A stretch of 39,676 nucleotides of DNA from JANXUC01 sp043749225 (GCA_043749225.1 JAYVEP010000058.1:1-39676), one strand, 5' to 3'. Counted from the first letter of the stretch, positions 14,834 to 24,169 are shown. Program-made: numbers and translations. Notes: generated from the letters alone by a model not told the origin.

Positions 14834-15669
14834 GTCTGTGGGGGCCTGGCCGTCAACTTCAGGAAGATGTCCTCCAGGCTGGACTCGCCGAAAGCGGCGG
14901 AGAGCTCTTCCAGCGACCCTTTGGCAACGACCGTTCCCTCATTGATGATCACGGCATGAGAACAGAGTTTGGTCACATGGTCCATGAGGTGCGTTGAAAA
15001 CAGGACGGTCACTCCCTGCTTGGCTGTTTCAAAGATGAGGTCATAGAAAAGGTGGGTGGATTCCACATCAAGCCCGTTGGTAGGCTCATCGAGAACCAGA
15101 AGCTTTGGCTGATGGACCATGGCGAGCAGCAAGCCGAGCTTCTTCTTCATTCCGCGAGAGTAGTCTTCGGCGTAGTTGTTAATGTCCTCGGCGAGCCGGA
15201 GTTGGGCGATGACTGGCGCAAGTCGATCCATGGTCAAGCTCACGTTCAGTCCGTGCATGGCAGCACTCAGTTCGAGTACCTCTCGGCCAGACAAGTAGGA
15301 ATAGAACACAGGTTCGTCAGGCAGGAATCCAATGAGGCGCTTGACTTCAACGCGATCCTCAAACGCGTCGCACCCGTCGATCAGTAATCGTCCCTCGGTG
15401 GCCTTAAGAATCCCCATGAGGAGACGGAACAAAGTCGTTTTCCCTGCTCCATTGGGACCTAACAATCCACAAATTTGCCCGGCTGGAACCGAAAAAGAAA
15501 CACTCTTGAGGGCTGTTTTGTAGCCGAAAGACTTCAGCACTCCATCGATCTGTACTATATCTGGAGGTGACGGCTGAACTCGACCCTCGGCAGGAGAGCC
15601 GCCGGTTGTGTTTCCAGTCCGAAAATCATTAACGCGGAACTCATTGTTGTGGAAGTCATTGTCGAGCAT
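14830..15669 (-). CDS. ABC-2-type exporter ATP-binding protein
   Basis: A 279-residue ATPase. An unusual ~38-residue Asn/Asp/Gly-rich N-terminal lead precedes the domain; then Walker A GPNGAGKT (71-78), 'IGFLPDEPVFYSYLSGREVLEL' Q-loop region typical of NatA/CcmA-type exporters, a divergent signature 'YSRGMKKKLGLLLAM', Walker B 'LLVLDEPTNGLD' and switch His in 'FSTHLMD'. It powers the permease-protease encoded immediately downstream. The ATG at 15669 lacks an obvious Shine-Dalgarno site, so the poorly ordered N-terminal lead may be partly untranslated. Separated by about 100 bases from the nucleoside operon upstream, so probably its own transcript. Confidence 0.93.
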   Translation of the reverse strand: MLDNDFHNNEFRVNDFRTGNTTGGSPAEGRVQPSPPDIVQIDGVLKSFGYKTALKSVSFSVPAGQICGLLGPNGAGKTTLFRLLMGILKATEGRLLIDGCDAFEDRVEVKRLIGFLPDEPVFYSYLSGREVLELSAAMHGLNVSLTMDRLAPVIAQLRLAEDINNYAEDYSRGMKKKLGLLLAMVHQPKLLVLDEPTNGLDVESTHLFYDLIFETAKQGVTVLFSTHLMDHVTKLCSHAVIINEGTVVAKGSLEELSAAFGESSLEDIFLKLTARPPQT

Positions 15670-15773
15670 CTGGGCCCCGAATCGTGAACGGAGGTCGAAC
15701 GAATTCCCAAGTATCTTTTAGAAAGATACGACAAAACCCGGAACCTGGAAATGGAACCTGCAATCTGGGCTGC

Positions 15774-17021
15774 CTAGTAAAGCAGCATTCCGGCAATCGA
15801 GGCCGACATCAAGTTGGCCATCGTCCCAGCTAGCATCGCGCGTATGCCTAGCTTCGCCATTTCGGCTTTACGGTTCGGCGCTAGAGCTCCAATTCCTCCG
15901 ATTTGGATGCCGATGCAGCTCAGATTCGCGAAGCCGCATAGAGCGAACGTGGCGATCGTGAAGGATCGCGGATCAAGGACGTTCTTCAACGCACCAAGCT
16001 TCGAAAAAGCTACTAACTCATTCAGCACCATGCGGGTGCCGAGTAAATCTCCGATGCGCACGCAGTCGTGCCACGGAATCCCAATCAACCATGCTATCGG
16101 TGCGAAGAGCGCTCCGACAATGCTCTCCAGGCTGGACGGGAACCAACCGATGCCGACGTGAGCCAATCCGTTGTGCAGTCCGAGCATAATTCCATCGGCC
16201 AGAGCGATCAGCGCCAAAAACGAAATCAACATGGCAGCAATGTTGATCGCCAAGTTCAAGCCATCGGTTGTGCCACGAGCCACTGCGCCCAGAAGATTTT
16301 GGCTCTTTCTCTCTTCCTCGTCTTCTTCATTCATCACTACGCGGCCAGCCGTCCTTGGCTGTTCCGTTTCCGGCACCAACATCTTGGAAACCAAAATCGT
16401 TCCCGGTGCCGTCATGATCACCGCACTCAGCAAATGCTTGGGCTCGGCGCCCAAGGCAATATACGCCGCCATCATTCCGCCGGAAACATGGGCCATACCG
16501 CTGGTCATAATGGTCATCAGCTCCGAGCGGGTGACGTCGGGCAAAAAAGGGCGAATAGTAAGCGGGGCTTCCGTCTGCCCCATAAAAATGCTGGCAGCCA
16601 CATTCATGGATTCCGCGCCACTGGCTCCCATAACTCTGGTCATGACTTGGGCTAACAATTTGATGACGATTTGCATCACACCGAAGTGATAGAGGACGGC
16701 AAAAAATGCGGCAATAAATATGACGGTTGGCAGTACCTGGAAAGCGAAGTAGAAGCCCATCGGCGAACCTTGCTTGCCGAGGTCTCCGAAGACAAATGAG
16801 GAACCTTGGTAGGAATAACTCAACAGTCTGTTGACGCCATCTCCAGCGTATTGGAACATGGTGCGACCGAACTCGACCCGGAGAACAAAAATAGCGAAAG
16901 CGATTTGCAGACCCAGCCCCCAAAGGACGGTCTTCACCCGAATAGCGCGTCGGTTCGTGGAAAATGCGTAGGCCAGACCCAACATCGTCAGCAGGCCCAA
17001 CACGCCGGTAAATCGCCCCAT
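15774..17021 (-). CDS. nupC: Concentrative nucleoside transporter (CNT family)
   Basis: A 415-residue symporter importing nucleosides with H+ or Na+. It carries the CNT hallmarks: 'FAFQVLPTVIFIAAFFAVLYHFGVMQ', 'GQTEAPLTIRPFLPDVTRSELM', 'MTSGMAHVSGGMMAAYIALG' and 'LGTRMVLNELVAF', plus the 'CGFANLSCIGIQIGGIGALAPNRK' C-terminal segment. Membrane segments cover most of the chain; a charged insertion (residues ~225-240, 'MNEEDEEERKSQN') lies in a cytoplasmic loop. The ATG follows the deoA/pdp stop by two bases with AAGGA eight bases upstream. Last gene of the pyrR-cdd-deoA-nupC operon, providing the substrates for the two enzymes upstream. Confidence 0.96.
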   Translation of the reverse strand: MGRFTGVLGLLTMLGLAYAFSTNRRAIRVKTVLWGLGLQIAFAIFVLRVEFGRTMFQYAGDGVNRLLSYSYQGSSFVFGDLGKQGSPMGFYFAFQVLPTVIFIAAFFAVLYHFGVMQIVIKLLAQVMTRVMGASGAESMNVAASIFMGQTEAPLTIRPFLPDVTRSELMTIMTSGMAHVSGGMMAAYIALGAEPKHLLSAVIMTAPGTILVSKMLVPETEQPRTAGRVVMNEEDEEERKSQNLLGAVARGTTDGLNLAINIAAMLISFLALIALADGIMLGLHNGLAHVGIGWFPSSLESIVGALFAPIAWLIGIPWHDCVRIGDLLGTRMVLNELVAFSKLGALKNVLDPRSFTIATFALCGFANLSCIGIQIGGIGALAPNRKAEMAKLGIRAMLAGTMANLMSASIAGMLLY

Positions 17022-17023
17022 GG

Positions 17024-18397
17024 TTAGTTCCTTTCTGGTTGTTTCAGATTTTGGTTTCTGCCCTGGATCACGCGATGCACGATCGCCTTCTTTTGATGCG
17101 GAGGAGCGCTTTCGATTTGATAGCTGTCGATCAGCAACTTAGCGGCGGACGCCGCTTTTGTTTCTGAATTGAAATGTATTGTGCAGAGCGGTGTTCCCAC
17201 GTCTACGCGGTCGCCCACTTTGGAGTGCAGCACGATTCCTACCGACGGGTCGACGGAGTCTTCCTTTTTCTCGCGCCCGCCGCCCAGGACCACACACGCC
17301 GTCCCAACTGCTTCGCATTTCATCGCGGTTACATAACCCGCCTTGGAACTGGTTACAATCTGTGTGTTTTTCGCTTTTGGAAGGCGCGCAGGGTCGTCAA
17401 TCGCGGACACATCTCCGCCCTGTAGGGCAACCATCTGGCGAAAACGTTCCAGCGCTTTTCCGGAATCGATTAGCATCGCTGCATCCAGCTTGCCTTGCGC
17501 CACCGTCGGAGCGACCCCGCCGAGATGGAGCAGCCAGGCCGCCAGCTCCAGGCACAACTCGCGAAGATCCTCCGGCCCTTGCCCGCGCAACACGTCAATA
17601 CATTCTTCCACTTCAAGCGCATTGCCAACTTTCAGCCCGAGTGGCTGATCCATATTCGTGATTAACGCCACCATGGATTTACCCATGCGCTCGCCCGTCT
17701 CGACCATCAACTCGGCGAGAAATACGGCGTCTTTCTCTTCCTTCATGAACGCGCCGGACCCCGTCTTCACGTCGAGAACCAGCGCGTCAACGCCCTCGGC
17801 GAGCTTCTTGCTCATGATGGAAGCACAAATCAGATAGGGACTTTCGACGGTGCCAGTTACATCGCGCAGGGCATATAGCTTGCGATCAGCGGGAGCAATC
17901 TCGGCCGTCTGACCGATCATGCAGCAACCACAGTCCGCCAGCACGCTACGGAATTTTTGAACGGACAAGTTTATCTTGAATCCAGGTATGGCTTCGAGCT
18001 TGTCGAGCGTGCCGCCGGTGTGGCCGAGCCCACGACCGCTGATCATGGGAACAACTAATCCACCTGCCGCAGCCAAGGGGGCTAACACGAGAGAAGTCTT
18101 GTCGCCGACTCCACCCGTCGAGTGTTTGTCTACCTTCCTGGCCGCAAGGTCGGACAGGTCCAGCACATCGCCCGAGCGCAGCATGGCGTCGGTCAAGACC
18201 GAAGTCTCTGCGCGCGTCAGACCGCGCAGGATCACCGCCATTAGCCACGCAGAGACCTGATAGTCGGGCACTTCGCCGTTTGTGTAGGCGCGAACGAGAT
18301 ATTCAATTTCCGCACGCGATAGCTCAAGCCCGTCGCGTTTCTTGCGGATGACGTCAATCATCCGAATGTCGGTAGGGTTAACGGACGGCTCGCTCAC
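17024..18397 (-). CDS. deoA: Thymidine/pyrimidine-nucleoside phosphorylase
   Basis: Phosphorolyses thymidine, uridine or deoxyuridine to base plus (deoxy)ribose 1-phosphate. Landmarks: 'RMIDVIRKKRDGLELSRAEIEYLV' start, 'KHSTGGVGDKTSLVLAPLAAAGG' phosphate-binding signature, 'MISGRGLGHTGGTLDKLEAIPGF', and 'DVKTGSGAFM'. I chose GTG 18397, which overlaps the cdd stop (GTGA) and gives 457 residues; ATG 18361 (445 residues) aligns with the start of Bacillus Pdp and is the alternative, but has no ribosome site. Much longer upstream readings overlap cdd and are not credible. DeoA and Pdp cannot be told apart safely by eye; the neighbouring cdd and CNT genes favour broad pyrimidine salvage. Confidence 0.94.
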   Translation of the reverse strand: MSEPSVNPTDIRMIDVIRKKRDGLELSRAEIEYLVRAYTNGEVPDYQVSAWLMAVILRGLTRAETSVLTDAMLRSGDVLDLSDLAARKVDKHSTGGVGDKTSLVLAPLAAAGGLVVPMISGRGLGHTGGTLDKLEAIPGFKINLSVQKFRSVLADCGCCMIGQTAEIAPADRKLYALRDVTGTVESPYLICASIMSKKLAEGVDALVLDVKTGSGAFMKEEKDAVFLAELMVETGERMGKSMVALITNMDQPLGLKVGNALEVEECIDVLRGQGPEDLRELCLELAAWLLHLGGVAPTVAQGKLDAAMLIDSGKALERFRQMVALQGGDVSAIDDPARLPKAKNTQIVTSSKAGYVTAMKCEAVGTACVVLGGGREKKEDSVDPSVGIVLHSKVGDRVDVGTPLCTIHFNSETKAASAAKLLIDSYQIESAPPHQKKAIVHRVIQGRNQNLKQPERN

Positions 18398-18828
18398 TTG
18401 AGCCGGAACCCTTCGGGGAGAAGTTCCGTAATGTGGCACTTTTTCCATGCCTGCTTGCCCTGAAACAGAATCGTGGCCTCCGGGCCGAATTCGTAAATCA
18501 CTTGCCGGCAGGCGCCGCAGGGAGAGCACGGCACTCCTTGATTGTTGACCACGGCAATCGCACGCACCTCGATTCTTGGTCCAAGCTCCGCTACCGCAGA
18601 AAAGATGGCTGTCCGCTCCGCGCAGTTCGACAACCCATATGAGGCGTTTTCCACGTTACAACCCGCGAAGATTTCGCCGTTGGTGGTCAGAAAGGCTGCG
18701 CCTACATAAAAATTCGAATACGGAGCGTGGGCATTCTTCATCGCCTTCCGTGCCGCTTTCAGCAGGCGATTGTCTTCGCTGGTGAACGAATATTGCTTCG
18801 AAGCATCGGAAACTCTCTTTGCGGCCAA
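18394..18828 (-). CDS. cdd: Cytidine deaminase
   Basis: A 144-residue tetrameric-type Zn enzyme converting (deoxy)cytidine to (deoxy)uridine. The active site is complete: C69-A-E71 ('NCAERTAI') and the 'PCGACRQV' pair C104/C107, giving three Cys ligands and the catalytic Glu; 'HAPYSNFYVGAAF' is the conserved substrate strand. The start is TTG at 18828, chosen because GAGGACGAAG precedes it at ideal spacing. The stop overlaps the GTG of the phosphorylase gene. In this operon it feeds uridine to the phosphorylase. A short ~15-residue N-terminal lead precedes the standard domain. Confidence 0.96.
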   Translation of the reverse strand: MAAKRVSDASKQYSFTSEDNRLLKAARKAMKNAHAPYSNFYVGAAFLTTNGEIFAGCNVENASYGLSNCAERTAIFSAVAELGPRIEVRAIAVVNNQGVPCSPCGACRQVIYEFGPEATILFQGKQAWKKCHITELLPEGFRLK

Positions 18829-18862
18829 CTTCGTCCTCAGTTCGTAATTCGAAAAATCGTGC

Positions 18863-19429
18863 TTACCGCTCCATCAGAAGCACTTTCTCTGTGCCGTCAA
18901 TCTCGGTTAACTTCACTTCAATCACTTCGCTCGCCGTGGTCTGAACTTTGCGCCCGATAAAAGCCGCTTCGATGGGCAACTCGCGATGCCCGCGATCGAT
19001 CAAAACGCAGAGTTGTACGCGACGCGGGCGCCCCAGCGAAAACAACGCATCCAGCGCGGCGCGGATGGTGCGTCCTGTATAAAGCACGTCATCCACCAGC
19101 ACAATATTCATATCCTGAATGAGAAATCCGATTTCCAATTCCTTAACAACAGGCCGCGGACCTACGGTCGAAAGATCGTCGCGATAGAACGTGATATCCA
19201 AGGTCCCAACCGGAACCGAAGCCTTCTCAATTCCAGCGATGATCTTGCTCATGCGCTCGGCCATGGGCACGCCGCGCCGCCGGATTCCGATCAGACCTAG
19301 GCCTTCGATTCCGTTCTCCTCTACCACCTGGTAGGCCAAGCGAACGAGAGTGCGGTCCACGTCCTGGCCCGACATGATCTGCGCCTTTTCGCGAAGGCCG
19401 AATTCGTGCACAGTTTCTTGAGTATTCAT
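18863..19429 (-). CDS. pyrR: PyrR bifunctional regulator / uracil phosphoribosyltransferase
   Basis: A 188-residue PRTase-fold protein. The PRPP loop is 'IVLVDDVLYTGRTIRAAL' (109-126); 'GLIGIRRRGVPMAERM' and 'TLDITFYRDDLS' are the other PyrR hallmarks. PyrR binds pyr mRNA leaders in response to UMP/UTP and can make UMP from uracil and PRPP. ATG 19429 gives the family's usual length ('MSGQDVDRTLVRLAYQV' follows after 18 residues); a longer frame to 19531 is not supported. Heading a salvage operon (cdd, phosphorylase, CNT) is sensible: the phosphorylase releases uracil, which PyrR can recycle. The ~250-bp region up to valS should hold the promoter; I found no convincing PyrR-binding loop in it. 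Confidence 0.95.
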   Translation of the reverse strand: MNTQETVHEFGLREKAQIMSGQDVDRTLVRLAYQVVEENGIEGLGLIGIRRRGVPMAERMSKIIAGIEKASVPVGTLDITFYRDDLSTVGPRPVVKELEIGFLIQDMNIVLVDDVLYTGRTIRAALDALFSLGRPRRVQLCVLIDRGHRELPIEAAFIGRKVQTTASEVIEVKLTEIDGTEKVLLMER

Positions 19430-19677
19430 AACGCTTTGGATGATACGCGTTCGGCCAGCAGCTGCGCCAAGATCTCCGGAAGACTCGCGGATTATTATGC
19501 ACGTAGGTGGCAAAGTCAAGCCATTCACCATTGCAGCGGCCCTTGGCCAAACGCTTTCATTAGAAACCCAGGACCTCGAAGTTTGACCGCGTTTTCCCTC
19601 CGCCTGATAAGATCAGAAATTACCCTGACCATTGCAACGCTTCTCGTTAGTTATAGCGACGTCTCACTCATAAACTC

Positions 19678-22416
19678 ATGGCCCACGAACTCCCTAAAGC
19701 TTACGAACCGGGCGCGATTGAAACGCGCTGGGCCGAATACTGGACGAAAGAAGACCTCTTCGCGGCACCAACTCCAGCGGCCTCTGATACGCGCGAACGT
19801 TTCGTCTTGATGTTGCCTCCGCCCAACGTGACGGGCCGTCTGCACATGGGCCACATGCTCAATCAGACGGAAATGGATGTGATCACGCGTTGGCACAGGA
19901 TGCGCGGCCATCTTGCGATGTGGGTGCCGGGTACGGACCACGCCGGCATTGCGACGCAGATGATGGTGGAAAAGCAGTTGGCGGCGGAAGGTCAAACTCG
20001 CCAGCAACTCGGGCGCGAGGCGTTCCTGCAGCGAGTGTGGGAGTGGAAAAAGCTGTACGGCGGGGCAATCCTCGACCAGATGAAGCGGTTGGGCGCGTCG
20101 GTGGATTGGGACCGAGAATACTTCACGATGGATGACCGTCTTTCGCGCGCGGTGCGTGAGGCCTTCGTGCGCCTATACGAAGAAGGATTGATTTATCGCG
20201 GCAAATACATTGTGAATTGGTGCCCGCGCTGCATTACGGCTATTTCGGATTTGGAAGTTGTACACGAGGAAGTGCCGGGAAAGCTGTATCACATTCGATA
20301 TCCGGTGATGGGCACGCAGGAATTTGTGGTGGTGGCGACAACGCGACCCGAAACCATGCTCGGCGATACTGCCGTGGCGGTGAACGCCAAAGACGAGCGC
20401 TACAAACATTTGCATGGCAAGTCGATCAAGCTCCCGTTAACCGACCGACAAATTCCGATCATTCTGGACGACATGGCGAATCCGGAATTCGGTACCGGCG
20501 CTGTGAAGATTACGCCTGCACACGATGCCAATGATTTCCAGGCTGGCCTGCGCCATTTATTGCCGCAAATCGACATCATGGACGACACTGGGCGACTGAA
20601 CGAGAACGCGGGCGTCTACTCCGGGCTTGATCGCTACGCCGCACGTGAACGTGTGCTGCTAGATTTGCAGGATCACGGGCTGATTGAAAGCGAAAAAGAT
20701 TACATCGTGCCGCTGGGCAAGTGTGATCGCTGCAAGACGGTGGTCGAGCCGCGCCTTTCGACGCAGTGGTTTATCAAGATTGCTCCTTTGGCGGAACACG
20801 CAATTGAAGCTGTAGAGAAAGGTGAAATTAAGTTCATCCCCGAAAACTATGCGAAAACCTATTTCGAGTGGATGCGCAACATTCACGACTGGTGCATTTC
20901 GCGGCAGCTTTGGTGGGGACACCGGATTCCGGCATGGCGTTGCGAAGATTGCAAGACGATTCTCGTAGCGCGCGAGACCCCCGAAAAATGCACGCACTGC
21001 GGGAGCACCAGCCTGCGGCAGGATTCCGACGTGCTGGACACGTGGTTTTCGTCCGGGCTTGTACCGTTCAGCACACTCGGCTGGCCCGACAAGACGCCCG
21101 ACTTGGATGCGTTTTATCCCACGACGCTACTAATTACGGGCTCCGACATTCTCTTTTTCTGGGTCGCCCGCATGATCATGCTGGGCTGCCACTTCATGGC
21201 GGATCACCCGCAGGGCAATGTTCCATTTCGACAAGTCTATATTCACGCGCTGGTGCGAGACGCCGAGCGCAAGAAGATGTCGAAAACAAAGGGCAACGTT
21301 CTGGACCCTATTGAAGTGATCGCCGAGTACGGTACCGACGCCACCCGCTTTACGCTGGCGGCGATGGCCGCTCCGGGGACAGATATTGCCTTCAATCCAG
21401 ACCGCACCCAAGGCTATAGAGCCTTCGCCAACAAGATTTGGAACGCCGCTCGCTTCATGTTCATGAACGTGGACAAGTCGCAACAGGCAGGCATTTGGTC
21501 GCTGGATGACTTCCGTAAGTCTTTAGTGGACGGGAAACCAGGCGCGGTGATTCAAGGCTTTCAGGCGCTCGCTTTGGAAGACCGTTGGATTCTTTCGCGC
21601 TTTAACACGGTCGCCGGAGAGGTTCACAAGGCGTTGGAAGAATTCCGCTTCCACGAAGCGGCAAATTGCATTTACGATTTCTTCTGGGGCGAATTTTGCG
21701 ACTGGTATATCGAACTGGTCAAGCCCAGGGTCGCCCTGGGAGATACCAGCGCGGGCACCGTGCGGGCCGCATCACAGAATCTTGTGGCGCTGTTTGAAGC
21801 CGCCCTACGACTGCTCCATCCGTTCATGCCCTTTATTACGGAAGAAATTTGGCACGCGATATACGATGGCAAGCCCCCGTATAAATCGATTGCGCTGGCA
21901 GCGTATCCGCGACTGGATTCGGCCCAATCGGATAGCGCAGCGGAAACGAACATGGCAATTCTGCAGGACTTGATTGCGAATATTCGTAACCTGCGGGCTG
22001 ATCTTAAAATTGAGCCGAAGGAAAAAGTGCCTGCGCAGATTTATGCCAACAGTGAGGTTAGAATTTTTTTGGAGCAAAATCGAAACGCGGTCGAGCGATT
22101 GGCGGGGGTGGAAAAGATAGCGTTTGTGGAGTTGTCACTGGCCAAACTGCCTGGAGCACGCAGCACTACGCAGTTTGAAGTCCGCGTGGTGTATGAGCGG
22201 AAGGTCGACGTTGAAGCTGAACGCCTGCGCCTGACCAAGGAGCTTGAATCCATCGAGAAAGAGTTGGAAAGCGCTCAGCGGCAGCTCGGCGATGTTGAAT
22301 TTCTTTCCAAAGCTCCGACCCAGGTCGTGGAAGGAAGACGCAAACGAGCGCAGGAATTAATTGTGCTGCGGGAAAAAATCAGGAAAGCGTTAGACGATCT
22401 CCCGGGCAAGAAATAG
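19678..22416 (+). CDS. valS: Valyl-tRNA synthetase
   Basis: A 912-residue class I aminoacyl-tRNA synthetase charging tRNA-Val. HMGH (56-59) and KMSKT (533-537) nucleotide-binding motifs are present; 'HDANDFQAG' and 'TTRPETMLGDTAVAVN' belong to the editing domain (CP1), 'DVLDTWFSSGLVPFSTLGWP' to the catalytic core. The anticodon-binding domain follows ('ILSRFNTVAGEVHKALEEF... WGEFCDWYIE'), and the last ~70 residues form the Val-specific coiled-coil arm. Full length. First gene of a five-gene plus-strand run with nadC twelve bases downstream; divergent from pyrR. Confidence 0.98.
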   Translation: MAHELPKAYEPGAIETRWAEYWTKEDLFAAPTPAASDTRERFVLMLPPPNVTGRLHMGHMLNQTEMDVITRWHRMRGHLAMWVPGTDHAGIATQMMVEKQLAAEGQTRQQLGREAFLQRVWEWKKLYGGAILDQMKRLGASVDWDREYFTMDDRLSRAVREAFVRLYEEGLIYRGKYIVNWCPRCITAISDLEVVHEEVPGKLYHIRYPVMGTQEFVVVATTRPETMLGDTAVAVNAKDERYKHLHGKSIKLPLTDRQIPIILDDMANPEFGTGAVKITPAHDANDFQAGLRHLLPQIDIMDDTGRLNENAGVYSGLDRYAARERVLLDLQDHGLIESEKDYIVPLGKCDRCKTVVEPRLSTQWFIKIAPLAEHAIEAVEKGEIKFIPENYAKTYFEWMRNIHDWCISRQLWWGHRIPAWRCEDCKTILVARETPEKCTHCGSTSLRQDSDVLDTWFSSGLVPFSTLGWPDKTPDLDAFYPTTLLITGSDILFFWVARMIMLGCHFMADHPQGNVPFRQVYIHALVRDAERKKMSKTKGNVLDPIEVIAEYGTDATRFTLAAMAAPGTDIAFNPDRTQGYRAFANKIWNAARFMFMNVDKSQQAGIWSLDDFRKSLVDGKPGAVIQGFQALALEDRWILSRFNTVAGEVHKALEEFRFHEAANCIYDFFWGEFCDWYIELVKPRVALGDTSAGTVRAASQNLVALFEAALRLLHPFMPFITEEIWHAIYDGKPPYKSIALAAYPRLDSAQSDSAAETNMAILQDLIANIRNLRADLKIEPKEKVPAQIYANSEVRIFLEQNRNAVERLAGVEKIAFVELSLAKLPGARSTTQFEVRVVYERKVDVEAERLRLTKELESIEKELESAQRQLGDVEFLSKAPTQVVEGRRKRAQELIVLREKIRKALDDLPGKK

Positions 22417-22428
22417 CGAAACCGAATC

Positions 22429-23310
22429 ATGGATTGGAACAGCCGCCGCCTAACCGCGATCATTGAAAATGCGTTGCTCGAAGATCGTGCCACGCGCGAC
22501 GCCACAAGCTATTCCTGCATTGATCCACAGCAACGTGCTTCTGGAACGATCTTGGCGAAACAAGATTGCGTTCTGGCCGGTATCGGTTGCGTAGCGCGTA
22601 TTTTGGACGTCTACGCCGCACTCGATGGTGCGGTAGTTTCTCACTACGGAATAACCTCCCATCCTTCGATATTCGATGGGGTGCGGCTGCACAAGGGTGA
22701 CTCGGTGGCGGTAATTCAGCACAATGCTCGTGTGTTGCTTTCGTGTGAGCGCGTGATTTTGAATTTCCTGCAGCGCATGAGCGGCGTCGCAACTATTACA
22801 CGGAAGTTCGTTGACGCCGTAGCAGGTACAAGCGCCAAAATTCTTGACACGCGCAAGACCGTGCCCGGTTGGCGCATCCTGGACAAGTACGCGGTACGGT
22901 GTGGCGGCGGTACGAATCACCGGCTCGACCTTTCCGACGGCGTACTTATCAAGAACAATCATATCGCGCTGACGGGAAGCGTCGTCGAAGCATTGGAACG
23001 CACACACCGCAACCGACGCGGTACGCAGCCGATTGAAGTAGAAGTTCACAACCTGGAGCAGCTTGATCAGGCCCTGCAGCACGGAGCCGAGGCCATTCTA
23101 CTCGACAACTTAACGCCCGAGACGGTACGCGCCGCAGTCGAGCACGTGCGCAAACTCGAGCGACCTGTTCCCGTGGAATGTGCGGGCGGTATTCGGCTGG
23201 AAAATGTCCGTGCTTATGCGGAGACCGGCGTGAACTTCATCTCTGTAGGCGCGCTGACTCATTCCGCTCCGGCCGCGGACATGAGTTTGAGAATCGTTCC
23301 GGCACAATAG
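22429..23310 (+). CDS. nadC: Nicotinate-nucleotide pyrophosphorylase (carboxylating)
   Basis: A 293-residue enzyme making nicotinate mononucleotide from quinolinate and PRPP in de novo NAD synthesis. Motifs: 'ILNFLQRMSGVATITRKFVD', 'ILDTRKTVPGWRILDKYAVRCGGGTNHRLDLSDG', 'LIKNNHI', 'VEVHNLEQ' and 'VECAGGIRLENV', covering the Arg/Lys/His quinolinate and PRPP sites. Length matches the family. Starts 12 bases after valS and 27 before birA, so part of the same operon; quinolinate synthase (nadA) and nadB are not in this window. Confidence 0.97.
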   Translation: MDWNSRRLTAIIENALLEDRATRDATSYSCIDPQQRASGTILAKQDCVLAGIGCVARILDVYAALDGAVVSHYGITSHPSIFDGVRLHKGDSVAVIQHNARVLLSCERVILNFLQRMSGVATITRKFVDAVAGTSAKILDTRKTVPGWRILDKYAVRCGGGTNHRLDLSDGVLIKNNHIALTGSVVEALERTHRNRRGTQPIEVEVHNLEQLDQALQHGAEAILLDNLTPETVRAAVEHVRKLERPVPVECAGGIRLENVRAYAETGVNFISVGALTHSAPAADMSLRIVPAQ

Positions 23311-23337
23311 CTTTCGCGCGACGAAGAATCAAACACT

Positions 23338-24135
23338 ATGGAAATCCCCGATCTTCTCTTGCCGGAACTCCTGGTTCCCTTGATTTCCGAAACAATTTTT
23401 GCGGGGAAACTCCACCATGCGATAAGCGCCGGGTCAACCAATGTCCTCGCGTTGGAAGCTGGCGCTGCTGGACATCCCGAGGGCAGTGTGTTTCTGGCAG
23501 AGGAACAGACCGCCGGACGGGGGCGGGGTGGCCACACCTGGTATTCCGCGCCGTCGCAAGGAATCTATTGTTCCCTCCTCTTGCGACCCCAGCTTCCACC
23601 CGATCAAGTCCTTCTTCTTTCGCTTGCCGTCGGGCTAGCTATCCGATCAGCGGTGTCGGATGTCACCGGATTGCAGGCCGATTTGAAGTGGCCGAACGAC
23701 CTCTTGTTGAACGGCAAAAAGTTCTGCGGCATCCTTACTGAGATCCAATGGGAAGGCACGCGTCTACGCCACGCTGTAGTCGGCGTCGGGCTCAACGTGA
23801 ATCACACATCGTTTCCCGATATATTACACGGGGAGGCGACGTCTCTCCGCTTACAGTCTGGGGCTATTCAGTCTCGAGTCCAAGTTGCGGCAGCTTTGCT
23901 AAAATCGCTGGACCGGGAGTATCGAGCTTTGGCGTCGGATCCGGATGCGCAGGAGTCGGTCCTGCGGCGTGTCGAGGAGCATTCTTCCTGGACACGAGGA
24001 TGCGCGGTCCGAGTTAACGAAACTGATAACTTTAATGGAGTCACGGAAGGCTTGAATAGCCAGGGATTCTTATTGGTTCGCACGCCGCAAGGACTGCAAA
24101 CGGTGGTTTCTGGGACCGTGCGGCGCCAGGTTTAA
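23338..24135 (+). CDS. birA: Biotin--[acetyl-CoA-carboxylase] ligase, class I
   Basis: A 265-residue biotin protein ligase that activates biotin as biotinyl-AMP and attaches it to BCCP. 'AGSTNVLALE', 'EEQTAGRGRGGHTWYS' (adenylate loop), 'LKWPNDLLLNGKKFCGILTE' and 'VGVGLNVNH' define the catalytic domain, and a ~45-residue C-terminal SH3-like domain ends the chain. The N-terminal helix-turn-helix found in E. coli BirA is missing, so it should not be a repressor. It sits between nadC and coaX, a frequent cofactor cluster arrangement (birA-coaX). Confidence 0.96.
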   Translation: MEIPDLLLPELLVPLISETIFAGKLHHAISAGSTNVLALEAGAAGHPEGSVFLAEEQTAGRGRGGHTWYSAPSQGIYCSLLLRPQLPPDQVLLLSLAVGLAIRSAVSDVTGLQADLKWPNDLLLNGKKFCGILTEIQWEGTRLRHAVVGVGLNVNHTSFPDILHGEATSLRLQSGAIQSRVQVAAALLKSLDREYRALASDPDAQESVLRRVEEHSSWTRGCAVRVNETDNFNGVTEGLNSQGFLLVRTPQGLQTVVSGTVRRQV

Positions 24136-24169
24136 CTAACGCAAGGTCGCACAGGAAAGATAGGCTCTC

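Noticed and set aside
18361..18529. Long N-terminal extension of the pyrimidine phosphorylase
   Set aside because: It overlaps the cytidine deaminase gene in another frame and has no resemblance to the family start.
19430..19677. PyrR-binding attenuator loop in the pyrR leader
   Set aside because: I looked for the conserved purine-rich anti-antiterminator loop on the minus strand; only CCGGAGATCTTGG-like fragments occur, not a convincing match, and no clear terminator hairpin follows.
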